Shown here piece after piece: positions 54,838 to 63,306 of a stretch of DNA of 64,000 bases (its first letter is position 1; every line of letters begins with the position of its first letter). The notes beneath the pieces were generated by a model. The model was given only the letters and a program-made list of their open reading frames with translations. It made no database searches and was not told the DNA's origin. The translations under genes were made by a program, and so were the position numbers. The DNA comes from Zavarzinella formosa DSM 19928 (GTDB lineage: Bacteria; Planctomycetota; Planctomycetia; Gemmatales; Gemmataceae): positions 109,023-173,022 of the forward strand of contig NZ_JH636444.1 of assembly GCF_000255705.1 (NCBI RefSeq). Direction: 5' to 3'.

Positions 54838-54937
54838 AGCGATTCGATTCGCCCGATTCCAAAAAATGGATCACGAGTTTTTTCGGGGTGTTTCTCGTGA
54901 AAGTTGATTCCGAAGGGGTCAGACCTCACGGTGAAAT

Positions 54938-55966
54938 TCACAAAATCAGCATGGCATCCCCATAGCTGAAGAACCGATATCGTTGTCGAATGGCCTCCGC
55001 GTAAGCCCGTTTCAATGTGTCTTCGCCACACAAAGCTGCGACCAGCAGGAGAAGCGTCGTCCGGGGCAAATGGAAGTTGGTGATTAGTCCGTCAATGGCC
55101 CGAAACTGATGCGGAGGGTGGATGAATATGCGAGTTTCCCCGGTCCAAGGCTGAAGTTTTCCGCTGCTGGCGGCCGATTCCAAAGCACGCGTGGCGGTGG
55201 TGCCAATGGCAATCACCCGGCCGCCGCGACTCCGGCAATGATTGATGGCGTCCACGGTTGACTCCGGGACGCTTCCCCATTCCGAGTGCATTTCGTGTTT
55301 GGTCGGGTCTTCCGTTTTGATTGGTGCGAATGTGCCAAGACCCACATGCAAAGTGACCTTTGCCTGTTCGATTCCCTTTTTCCGCAATTCTTCCAAAAGT
55401 TCCGGAGTGAAGTGCAACCCGGCCGTCGGGGCGGCCACCGATCCTTGTCGGGCGGCAAAGATCGTCTGATACCGTTCCCGGTCGTCAGGTTCGTCAACTC
55501 CCTTGCGGATGTATGGCGGCAGTGGGATATGGCCGAAGGTGTTTAACAATTCAACGGCCGGAGCAGGGGGGGATGGTTCGGCCAGCCAGCGCTCGCCCGC
55601 CCGGCCTCGCAGGATGAGTGAAAACCGGCCGGGTTCGATCACGATGGATTCGCCCGTCTCCGGTTTGCCGCGGGTTTGCGCGAGCATTTCCCAAAGACCT
55701 TCGGGGGTTTCCCGGAGAAAAAGCCCTTCCCACCGGCCGCCTGTTTTCTCGCGGCACCCGATCACTCGGGCGGGGATCACTCGCGTGTCGTTTGCCACCA
55801 TAAGATCATTGGCCCGGAGAAGCAAAGGGAGATCACGAAAGGTCCGATGCTCAAACGTGGCGGCGGCCCGGTCGATGACCAGCAACCGGGAGCCATCCCG
55901 TTCCGGGCAGGGATGCTGGGCGATTAATTCGGGGGGAAGGTCGAAGTCCAGCCAGTCGGCGTTCAT
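54938..55966 (-). CDS. queA: S-adenosylmethionine:tRNA ribosyltransferase-isomerase
   Basis: 342 residues from ATG at 55966 (MNADWLDFDLPPELIAQHP); an upstream in-frame extension to 56098 is not needed. QueA transfers and isomerises the ribosyl part of SAM to 7-aminomethyl-7-deazaguanine in tRNA during queuosine synthesis. Conserved segments are NDTRVIPARVIG, APTAGLHFTPELLEEL, KVTLHVGLGTFAPI and HFHQFRAI-like HPPHQFRAIDGLITNFHLPRTTLLLLVAAL, read in parts. The length is standard. It is last in the FHA, mutY, tlpA-like, queA run of minus-strand genes, 68 bp after the TlpA-like gene. Confidence 0.96.
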   Translation of the reverse strand: MNADWLDFDLPPELIAQHPCPERDGSRLLVIDRAAATFEHRTFRDLPLLLRANDLMVANDTRVIPARVIGCREKTGGRWEGLFLRETPEGLWEMLAQTRGKPETGESIVIEPGRFSLILRGRAGERWLAEPSPPAPAVELLNTFGHIPLPPYIRKGVDEPDDRERYQTIFAARQGSVAAPTAGLHFTPELLEELRKKGIEQAKVTLHVGLGTFAPIKTEDPTKHEMHSEWGSVPESTVDAINHCRSRGGRVIAIGTTATRALESAASSGKLQPWTGETRIFIHPPHQFRAIDGLITNFHLPRTTLLLLVAALCGEDTLKRAYAEAIRQRYRFFSYGDAMLIL

Positions 55967-56033
55967 CGCGTCTTTGATATTTGATCCGGGTCGGGAGAGC
56001 CAGAAACGAGAGAGGAGTTGAAAGCGATTCGTC

Positions 56034-56573
56034 TCACTTTTTCTCAGCGGCTTGGACGAGTGTTTCCACTTCTTCCCATAGGGCCGAGAGATTTCCACCC
56101 CCCTCCCGTCGCAAACGAATCACGCCTTCGTGATCGATTAGAATATAATTCGGAAGTGATTCGATATTCCATTGCTTTCCGATCCGAGAATAGGGATCGA
56201 CGATGTTGCTCCAGGGAAGCTTGTTGACTCGAAGGAATTCTTGGACAATCTGGGCGTCTTCCTGAACGACACCCACCACCACAAAAGGACGATTGGCGTA
56301 AGTTTCCAAGACCTTGCGTCGCTGTTCGGGAAAAGTCATCTTGCACGGCCCGCACCAAGTGGCCCAGAAGTCCACCAACACCACTTTGCCTTTGAAATCC
56401 GACACCCGGATGAGCTTGGAATCATGGGTGTCCCCGGAGATGTCCGGGCAAATATCGCCGACTCGTCGGCCGGGCGTTCCCGACTCGCATCCTCCCGGCA
56501 AGAGCAGCAGGGCAACCGCCATGAAGACAACCGGGCGAACGAGGCGGCGCATGATGAAATGTGGTCGTTTCAT
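56034..56573 (-). CDS. TlpA/ResA-like thioredoxin-fold lipoprotein
   Basis: 179 residues. ATG at 56573 lies 2 bp after the mutY stop; ATG at 56552 would give a shorter signal. The signal ends in LLLLPGGC, a Gly-Gly-Cys lipobox. The thioredoxin-fold domain contains VVLVDFWATWCGPCKMTFPEQ with the WCGPC redox pair, and the cis-Pro region IESLPNYILIDHEG. It should act as a membrane-tethered periplasmic thiol-disulfide reductase, for example in cytochrome c maturation. Co-transcribed with mutY and probably queA. Confidence 0.93.
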   Translation of the reverse strand: MKRPHFIMRRLVRPVVFMAVALLLLPGGCESGTPGRRVGDICPDISGDTHDSKLIRVSDFKGKVVLVDFWATWCGPCKMTFPEQRRKVLETYANRPFVVVGVVQEDAQIVQEFLRVNKLPWSNIVDPYSRIGKQWNIESLPNYILIDHEGVIRLRREGGGNLSALWEEVETLVQAAEKK

Positions 56574-56575
56574 GT

Positions 56576-57658
56576 TTAGAACAACTCGCGTTGAAGCGGT
56601 CGGATCAGGGCTTCGGCAAGAGTGCGCTGCGATGAGCGGACCGGATACGCGGACAACTCTTCAAGCGAAACCCATCGGCCATTGTCATCATACACTGCGT
56701 CGGCCGGATTTTCCGAAAGGGTGATCTCCACGCACGTCATCTGGATACGAAAGCGAGTGACCGAATACCGCAGGGTCATGAGGACAGAACCCGTTTCGCC
56801 GGGCGGCATCTTTAATTCACCCGTCAGATCAGAAGCGACGGCGACCGGATCGGCAGGCCGGGCATATTCACGAGTCGGGAATTCCCACATCTTCGCCCAC
56901 CGGCCCGTGTCGCCTCGCTGGCGCAGGAATACCCGGTTTTTCCAGCGAATCACGGCGCAGGCTTCCAGCACCTGTTCGGTGACGGTTTTCCCGGCAATCA
57001 CCGGGATTTCATTTTGTAAACCATTGAGGAATGACTGACAACTCGCCCGAAGAGGACAGTTGGGGCAATCGGGTTCGCGGACGGTGCAGACGGTGGCTCC
57101 CAGCTCCATCATCGCCTGATTGAAGTCCCCGATGTGCTGGCGCGGCAGCATGTCCGTGGCGGTTTGCCAAAGCCACTTTTGCATCTCGGGCGTTGTCAGT
57201 TCCGTGCGATTGGCTCCCAGCCTCGCCAACACCCGGCGGGTATTGGCTTCCACAACGGGTAATCGGCGGTCGAAGGCTTGGGACAAAACCGCCCCGAGAA
57301 TGTAACGCCCCACGCCGGGAAGATCGGCCCAGACGGCCGGATCATCGGGGATGTCATCGCCGAATTGTTCGGTCAGGATTTTGGCGGCCCGGTGCAGGTT
57401 TCTGGCGCGGGAATAATAGCCGAGCCCCTCCCAAGACTTCAGGACGACTTGCTCGTCGGCCTCGGCAAGGGATCGCAGTGTTGGAAACCGGGAGATGAAC
57501 TCCGCAAATCGCGGAGTGACGGTGGCCACCGTGGTTTGTTGAAGCATCACCTCACTCACCCAGATCCGGTAGGGATCTCGGTTTTCACGCCAAGGCATGG
57601 GACGGTGATTGCTCCGGAACCAGCGGAGCAATCGACGACGATCGGCGGGAGTGATCAA
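56576..57658 (-). CDS. mutY: A/G-specific adenine DNA glycosylase, Glu at the catalytic Asp position
   Basis: 360 residues. The HhH-GPD domain has SEVMLQQTTVATV (catalytic Glu36), the helix-hairpin-helix LPGVGRYILGAVL and a 4Fe-4S ligand set C-x6-C-x2-C-x5-C from Cys191 (CTVREPDCPNCPLRASC). At residue 137 the sequence is PVVEANTRRVLAR, Glu where MutY and EndoIII normally have the catalytic Asp (LDGNVKR in E. coli). The C-terminal NUDIX-like domain (about 225-350) recognises 8-oxoG. MutY removes adenine opposite 8-oxoguanine. It is preceded by the FHA gene and followed by the TlpA-like gene with a 2-bp gap. Confidence 0.93.
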   Translation of the reverse strand: MITPADRRRLLRWFRSNHRPMPWRENRDPYRIWVSEVMLQQTTVATVTPRFAEFISRFPTLRSLAEADEQVVLKSWEGLGYYSRARNLHRAAKILTEQFGDDIPDDPAVWADLPGVGRYILGAVLSQAFDRRLPVVEANTRRVLARLGANRTELTTPEMQKWLWQTATDMLPRQHIGDFNQAMMELGATVCTVREPDCPNCPLRASCQSFLNGLQNEIPVIAGKTVTEQVLEACAVIRWKNRVFLRQRGDTGRWAKMWEFPTREYARPADPVAVASDLTGELKMPPGETGSVLMTLRYSVTRFRIQMTCVEITLSENPADAVYDDNGRWVSLEELSAYPVRSSQRTLAEALIRPLQRELF

Positions 57659-57703
57659 TGGTGCAAAAAACGGGGCGATTGATTGCCAACGATGGGAAGA
57701 GTA

Positions 57704-58429
57704 TTAGGTTCGCGGACGACGCATGTACTTGGAAAGCAGTTCGGCGGCGGCGTTTGAACTGTCTTGGGTGTTCGCTTTCTTCTTTTCTTCCTTGGGAGCA
57801 GCCTCGGCCGGTTTGGCCCCGAGAGCCGGCATTTCCATCACCGTCGTGGAATCGGGGTTGAAAGCGCCGATGGTTGGCGTCGCCGTGGAGGGGCCGTCAT
57901 CCATTCCGAGCATCATGGCGGCCAGCGAATCCTCATCTTCGCCGGATTCACCAGAGGCGACAGCCGGGGCGGGCGGCGTCGGTTGAACGGGTTCGGGCGC
58001 TTTGGGGGCCGCTTTCGGCTGGACAGGTTCGGAAGTTTTGGGAGCCAGTTTCGGGGCTTCGATCAGCGTGGCTTCGTTCAACACGGTGTCGTTGGTCGAA
58101 GGAGCCTTCTTCGGGGCCGGCTTGACAGTGACCGACACTTCGAGCCGGATCACAAACTCCAGCGGGCCGACCTTTAACTTGTCACCGTTTTGCACTTCGC
58201 GGTCCCCGCCAACTTGTTCGTCATTAACGAAGGTGCCGTTGGTGCTGCCGCAATCACGGACAAACACCTTGCCGTCTCGCTGGGCGATGCCGCAATGTTG
58301 CTTGCTCACGGCCGGGGAGGCGGGCCGAAGCTGGCATTGGGGATCCCTGCCAATGACGAAATCCGGAACGGTAATCGGAATCGATTTGCCGCTGTGTACG
58401 CCCTGAGCGACCACCAAACTCAGCTTCAT
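57704..58429 (-). CDS. FHA-domain protein
   Basis: 241 residues from ATG at 58429 with GGGAG upstream; ATG at 58441 is an alternative. The N-terminal FHA domain (about 1-95) shows FVIGRDPQCQLRP, SKQHCGI and the SxxH and NG elements (VRDCGSTNGTFVNDEQVG), so it binds phosphothreonine peptides. A Pro/Ala/Lys/Glu-rich linker follows (about 100-210), then a short conserved-looking tail (NAAAELLSKYMRRPRT). The architecture suits signalling with Ser/Thr kinases. It begins the run leading to mutY 45 bp later, and is divergent from the solute-binding lipoprotein gene. Confidence 0.9.
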   Translation of the reverse strand: MKLSLVVAQGVHSGKSIPITVPDFVIGRDPQCQLRPASPAVSKQHCGIAQRDGKVFVRDCGSTNGTFVNDEQVGGDREVQNGDKLKVGPLEFVIRLEVSVTVKPAPKKAPSTNDTVLNEATLIEAPKLAPKTSEPVQPKAAPKAPEPVQPTPPAPAVASGESGEDEDSLAAMMLGMDDGPSTATPTIGAFNPDSTTVMEMPALGAKPAEAAPKEEKKKANTQDSSNAAAELLSKYMRRPRT

Positions 58430-58662
58430 AGATTCTCCCAAACGCTATTTTTGTACCAGATCCTTGGTACGGCAGTCGGACGACGTGGCACAAGAAAGAG
58501 AAGAGATTCTCAAGTGGATGGAATCCCCCAGGAGAGATACTTGTGATCGTCGATTTTTCAAATTTCAACTGCCGACAGAAAGGCAAAACAAAAACTGCTT
58601 GCTGTAATAATATACGTGTGGCGAGAGTCGTATCAGGAAATTTAACCACAGGTTTGAGGGCG

Positions 58663-60120
58663 ATGCAACAGAATCCGCCGGAAACCAGCCGTGTTTTTGC
58701 AAGACCGCAGATCTTTGCTCCGGTCTTCATCCTGATGCTGCTTGCCTTGGGAGGTTGTGCGGATCGTCCCAGCACAATCGATGTCAGCCCCGAGCGGCCG
58801 TATGAAAATCTCACATTGAGGGTGGCTGCTTCCGATAGCTCGGATCTCCCGATTCTGCGGGATCTTGCGAGAAGTTGGGCCAACCGTCATCACGCGACGG
58901 TGATCGTTTCCGACATTTTGGATGACGAGAAGGCCGACCTGTTTTTGATCTCCCCGGCCGAGCTTCCCCGAATGGCCGAGGCCGGAAAACTCGCGGAACT
59001 TCCGGGCGAATATCTCGTCCCCACCCACCCTTATCGATGGGATGATATCTTCATCGTAAATTCATCGCGATTGTGCGGGTGGAAGAACAAAACCCATGCG
59101 GTTCCGGTGATCGGCGAAGGGATGGTGCTTGCGTATCGGACGGATCATTTCACGGGCAAAAACGGCCAGCCCGGCACGCCTCCGCGAACATGGGATGAAC
59201 TTCTCCGTCAGGCGGCCGTGGCTCCGAACAAGGGCATGGCCAGTTGGCCGGCGACAGCGGAAGCCCGCGAAGCCTTGTTCTTTTCTCTCGCCGCCAGTTT
59301 CGACAAGCTCGCCATCAATCGTCTTCCCTCGGGAACGATGGTTCATGACGATTTCTTCAGTTTTCACTTTGACCCGGCCACCGGGAAATCCCGGTTGGGC
59401 GATCCGGCCTTTTTGGAGGCCGGAAAGGTGATGCAGCAACTGACCCCTCTCATGACATCGGGCGCGGACCCGGTGGAAAGTTTCAACAAACACGGGGCGA
59501 CATTTGGTTTTGCGACCTTGCGGGATCTCGCGAGATTGGATTCCGAAGTGGCCGGGAGAATCGGGATTCTGCCTTTGCCAGGCGTTACCCGCACGATCGA
59601 CAAAGGGGAAAGCAAACTTGTGCCGGGGGGGAATATCAACCGAGTTCCTTATTTGGGCTGGGGCGGGCGAATTGGCGTCGTCTCCGCCAAATACGACCGG
59701 CCGGATGCCGCGTGGAATTTCTGGACCGATGCCGGCATGCCCGACCATCAATCACTTGATCTGATCGCCGCCACGAATTGGGGGGCGGGACCTTACCGGG
59801 CTTCGCAAATTGAGGCCCGTGTCCGGCCGCGCTGGTTGGGATATCAACTCACGACAAGCGAGACCGACCGACTGACCGGTTCCCTCCGGGACAACCTCGG
59901 TTTGGGGGCGCAAAATTACCGGACACGATTGCGCACACCGAACGAACGAGAACTTCGCATGGTCTTGCGTCCCCACCTTGAGGGGATTATCTCCGGCAAG
60001 GAACCGGCCGATCAAGCCATCAAGGCTTCCGACGAGGAGTGGAAGGCGATCATTGGCAAGATTCCCCCGGAGCAATGGCGTGGCTGGGTCCGCAAGTCGC
60101 TCGGCCTTTCAGCCGAGTGA
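58663..60120 (+). CDS. Extracellular solute-binding lipoprotein (ABC-transporter type)
   Basis: 485 residues from ATG at 58663; the frame stays open back to 58543. The signal ends in LLALGGCADRP, a Leu-Gly-Gly-Cys lipobox. The mature protein has the type-1 solute-binding layout, with VAASDSSDLPILRDLARSWANRHHATV at the N-terminus, RTWDELLRQAA in the middle and LPLPGV, WGGRIGVVSAKYDRPDAAWNFWTDAG later. This is the pattern of sugar or oligosaccharide binding proteins. No permease or ATPase is adjacent, so its transporter is either elsewhere or it is a standalone receptor. Confidence 0.82.
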   Translation: MQQNPPETSRVFARPQIFAPVFILMLLALGGCADRPSTIDVSPERPYENLTLRVAASDSSDLPILRDLARSWANRHHATVIVSDILDDEKADLFLISPAELPRMAEAGKLAELPGEYLVPTHPYRWDDIFIVNSSRLCGWKNKTHAVPVIGEGMVLAYRTDHFTGKNGQPGTPPRTWDELLRQAAVAPNKGMASWPATAEAREALFFSLAASFDKLAINRLPSGTMVHDDFFSFHFDPATGKSRLGDPAFLEAGKVMQQLTPLMTSGADPVESFNKHGATFGFATLRDLARLDSEVAGRIGILPLPGVTRTIDKGESKLVPGGNINRVPYLGWGGRIGVVSAKYDRPDAAWNFWTDAGMPDHQSLDLIAATNWGAGPYRASQIEARVRPRWLGYQLTTSETDRLTGSLRDNLGLGAQNYRTRLRTPNERELRMVLRPHLEGIISGKEPADQAIKASDEEWKAIIGKIPPEQWRGWVRKSLGLSAE

Positions 60121-60259
60121 GTGGGCAAATTATGTTCTGAACTGGCGAGAATTGGCCGGTTTTGTGATCGGAACCCGTGAAAAGGCCCCTATTTTCGTTC
60201 GGCGCCGGGATTGCTTTTGTTAAACTTGACATAGACAACTCCAAAAGGCTTATCCCCTC

Positions 60260-61159
60260 ATGCGATACGCGATACTGGGAATCTGTCTGGGACTGATCGG
60301 CTGCGAACCGGTCGAGAAACTCGACACGCAACGGAAACCTTCTTCCTCACCTGTTGCCGAACGCACAACGGCCCGCCGTTCAACCGAACGGGAGGGCGAG
60401 TCCGCGAAAGTGGCCGGACAGACTCCTTCTGAGACGCCCAAAGCGTCCGCGGAAGAGGTTCCCGAACAGAAACAAATCACCGTGGAAAAGCCGGCGTCCA
60501 CGGAAGAGGAGAAGAAAGAAGACCCGCCGGAGCAGGCCCCCCCGATTCCTGAGTCATTCAAACCGCTGAACAAGGCGAAAAACCTGTTCTTTGAAAAAGC
60601 GGGCGATGTGCGCCGGGTTCATCTGATGGCCGAGATCTGTTTGCGGGAAGGTCCGTTGGAAGTGCTGTTGTGCAAGTTGAACACCAAGGAACACGAATCG
60701 ATTCTGCATGTGGACGCCGACGCCCGAGAGATTCACTTTGCCTTGATCGCCGCCGGGGCCCAACCCGGAACACCGGTGAAATTTGTGCCGAAGTATGAGG
60801 GGGCCACCGGGACAAAAATCAAAGTGACCCTGACCTATTGTGAAAAAGGCAAGGTGAAGACGGGGACCGCCCAAGAATGGATCAAGGATAAAAAGACGGG
60901 GAAGGATATGCCTCATGACTGGGTATTTGCCGGGAGCAAGTTCTTCAGAGATCCCGAACGGGCGAATGCCCCGCCATACTACATGGCCAACAACGGGGAG
61001 ATCATCAGTCTCGCGAATTTCCCGGACTCGATGATGGATCTGCCGGTGAAAAGCCCCAAGGAAGCCCTTGATCTGATTTACGAGATCAACACACCGAAAA
61101 TTCCGCCTCTGAAAACCCCGGTGCTCATCACATTCGAGCCGGTATTGGAAAAAAAGTAA
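60260..61159 (+). CDS. YdjY-like lipoprotein with charged low-complexity linker
   Basis: 299 residues starting MRYAILGICLGLIGCEPVEK; Leu-Ile-Gly-Cys is the lipobox. A disordered linker rich in Glu, Lys, Pro and Ser spans about 22-95 (ASTEEEKKEDPPEQAPP). The folded region (about 110-295) has VHLMAEICLREGPLEVLLCKL, HESILHVDADAREIHFALIAAG and HDWVFAGSKFF, which match the YdjY domain of planctomycete lipoproteins of unknown function. It stands between the solute-binding lipoprotein gene and glgB. A TTGACA hexamer at 60227 may be part of its promoter. Confidence 0.8.
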   Translation: MRYAILGICLGLIGCEPVEKLDTQRKPSSSPVAERTTARRSTEREGESAKVAGQTPSETPKASAEEVPEQKQITVEKPASTEEEKKEDPPEQAPPIPESFKPLNKAKNLFFEKAGDVRRVHLMAEICLREGPLEVLLCKLNTKEHESILHVDADAREIHFALIAAGAQPGTPVKFVPKYEGATGTKIKVTLTYCEKGKVKTGTAQEWIKDKKTGKDMPHDWVFAGSKFFRDPERANAPPYYMANNGEIISLANFPDSMMDLPVKSPKEALDLIYEINTPKIPPLKTPVLITFEPVLEKK

Positions 61160-61303
61160 CCGCGACAATCAGCGGAGATTGCGGTTGGAACGACGGGAAT
61201 TCGATAATTCCCGCCGAAGATGTCGTCGGGGCGGGTGATTCCGTTCGGTCTGATTCTATAATCAGGTCGAACGGAAGTGCTTGTCTGCCTTGGTGATACC
61301 CCC

Positions 61304-63220
61304 ATGAAGAATGCCCTTTCCCAATCCCTTTTGGAAGACAAAGCCCGGTTGGGCGAGCAGGATGCCTACCTCTTCAACGAGGGTTCCCACTATCGGCTCT
61401 TCGACAAACTCGGCGCCCATTACTGCTCACGGGACGGCGTTCTCGGAACACAGTTCGCGGTTTGGGCGCCGGCTGCCGAGCAAGTGACGGTCTTCGGTGA
61501 TTTCAACGGATGGGACAAGTCAGTCACCCCGCTTGCCGCCCAAGGTAGTTCAGGGATTTGGATGGCCTTTGTGCCCGGAATTTTGCCGGGCACGGTCTAC
61601 AAGTACCATCTTCTTTGTCCCGGTGGCTACCGGGTGGACAAAGCCGACCCTTTCGCTTTTTACAGCGAGGAACCACCCAAAACCGCCTCGGTGGTGGCCA
61701 ATCTTGGCGAGTATCAATGGGAAGACGGGGAGTGGATGGCGAATCGCTATCGCTTCAACGGAATCCGCCATCCGATCTCGATTTACGAAGTGCATCTCGG
61801 CTCTTGGATGCGGGATCTAGACGGGAATTTTCTCACCTATCGGGAATTGGCCCACAAACTCGCCGATCACATGAGGCTCACCGGCTTCACCCATGTGGAG
61901 CTGATGCCGATCACCGAGCATCCCTTCTATGGCTCTTGGGGCTATCAATCCACCGGGTTCTTTTCCCCGACCAGTCGCTATGGAACGCCGCAAGATTTGA
62001 TGTATTTCGTCGATTACCTGCATCAGCGGGGCATCGGCGTGATCCTCGACTGGGTTCCCTCGCACTTCCCGTCCGACGAACACGGGTTGATGTATTTCGA
62101 CGGCACCCACCTTTTTGAACATGCCGACCCCCGGCAGGGCTTCCACCCTGATTGGGGAAGCGCCATCTTCAATTATGGTCGCCATGAAGTCCGGTCGTTC
62201 CTCCTGTCGAGCGCGCTGTTCTGGTTGGAAAAATATCACATTGACGGCCTGCGGGTCGATGCCGTCGCCAGCATGTTGTACCTCGACTATTCCCGCAAAG
62301 CAGGCGAGTGGATTCCGAACATTTACGGCGGGAACGAGAACCTGGAGGCCGTCGATTTCATCCGGCGGTTCAACGAGACCGTCTACCGGGAATTCCCGGA
62401 TGTGCAGACCATCGCGGAAGAATCCACCGCCTGGTCGTCAGTATCCCGTCCCACGGATGTCGGGGGATTGGGTTTCGGGATGAAGTGGGACATGGGGTGG
62501 ATGCACGACACCCTGAAATACATGGCCCGCGACCCGATCTACCGGGGCCATCATCACGGGGAACTGACGTTCCGAATGGTGTATGCGTTCAGCGAGAACT
62601 TCGTGTTGCCGTTGTCACATGACGAAGTCGTCCACGGCAAAGGCTCGATGGTTGAAAAGATGCCGGGAGACGACTGGCAGAAATTTGCCAACCTGCGGCT
62701 CCTCTACGGTTACATGTTCGGCCAGCCCGGCAAAAAACTGCTCTTCCAAGGTTGCGAGTGGGGCCAGTGGCGGGAATGGCAGCACGACACGTCCCTTGAC
62801 TGGCATCAGCGCCAGTTCCCGCCGCACGCGGGCATGGAACGATGGATCACCGACCTCAACACCACCTACCGGGCCGAGCCGGCCTTGCATAACGGCGATT
62901 GCCGGGCGGGCGGATTCGAGTGGGTTGATTGCGATGATGCCCCGTCATCGACGCTCAGTTTCCTGCGAATCGGCGACGATGGCCGGTTCATCTTGGTGAT
63001 TTGCAATTTCACCCCGGTTCCTCGCGAGAACTATCGCGTCGGCGTGCCGCACGGCGATTTCTGGCGAGAACTTCTCAACAGCGATGCCACCGTTTATTGG
63101 GGCAGCGGTATCGGCAACGCCGGTGGCGTTCTCGCCGAGGCCGAACCGTGGCACGGCCGGCCGTATTCACTGACGCTGACCATCCCGCCGTTGGGAGTGT
63201 TGTTCTTTAAGGGAACATGA
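61304..63220 (+). CDS. glgB: 1,4-alpha-glucan branching enzyme
   Basis: 638 residues from ATG at 61304 ([17 protein letters not shown]); GTG at 61277 is an alternative. The N-terminal CBM48-like domain (about 40-130) has [22 protein letters not shown]. The GH13 barrel shows [32 protein letters not shown], the nucleophile Asp319 in [12 protein letters not shown], the acid/base Glu372 in TIAEESTAW and [15 protein letters not shown]. The C-terminal beta domain ends GVLFFKG. The enzyme makes alpha-1,6 branches in glycogen. No other glg genes adjoin it; the next gene is convergent. Confidence 0.96.
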   Translation: MKNALSQSLLEDKARLGEQDAYLFNEGSHYRLFDKLGAHYCSRDGVLGTQFAVWAPAAEQVTVFGDFNGWDKSVTPLAAQGSSGIWMAFVPGILPGTVYKYHLLCPGGYRVDKADPFAFYSEEPPKTASVVANLGEYQWEDGEWMANRYRFNGIRHPISIYEVHLGSWMRDLDGNFLTYRELAHKLADHMRLTGFTHVELMPITEHPFYGSWGYQSTGFFSPTSRYGTPQDLMYFVDYLHQRGIGVILDWVPSHFPSDEHGLMYFDGTHLFEHADPRQGFHPDWGSAIFNYGRHEVRSFLLSSALFWLEKYHIDGLRVDAVASMLYLDYSRKAGEWIPNIYGGNENLEAVDFIRRFNETVYREFPDVQTIAEESTAWSSVSRPTDVGGLGFGMKWDMGWMHDTLKYMARDPIYRGHHHGELTFRMVYAFSENFVLPLSHDEVVHGKGSMVEKMPGDDWQKFANLRLLYGYMFGQPGKKLLFQGCEWGQWREWQHDTSLDWHQRQFPPHAGMERWITDLNTTYRAEPALHNGDCRAGGFEWVDCDDAPSSTLSFLRIGDDGRFILVICNFTPVPRENYRVGVPHGDFWRELLNSDATVYWGSGIGNAGGVLAEAEPWHGRPYSLTLTIPPLGVLFFKGT

Positions 63221-63234
63221 TCGCACGCTGTTGC

Positions 63235-63272
63235 CACCCCGAAACGAGCCGGATTCCTTGGGGTGTCCGGCT
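63235..63272. terminator. Interleaved inverted repeats between convergent genes
   Basis: CACCCC (63235-63240) can pair with GGGGTG (63260-63265), and AGCCGGA (63247-63253) with TCCGGCT (63266-63272). The two stems overlap in order, so they are alternative hairpins or a strained pseudoknot. They lie between glgB and the convergent McrC-like gene and may end both transcripts. Confidence 0.4.
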
Positions 63273-63306
63273 TGTAACGGGTACATTCAAGCCAAGTCCC
63301 GACGCC

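Noticed and set aside
54809-54874. Longer start at 54874 for the HTH-like gene
   Set aside because: It would make the 22-bp palindrome coding; no ribosome binding site favours it. Kept only as an alternative.
60227-60260. TTGACA at 60227 with CTTATC 17 bp later as a promoter of a leaderless mRNA for the YdjY-like gene
   Set aside because: The -10 match is weak, and transcription would begin at the ATG itself; an AAAGG sequence upstream makes an ordinary leader more likely. Left undecided and not listed as a feature.
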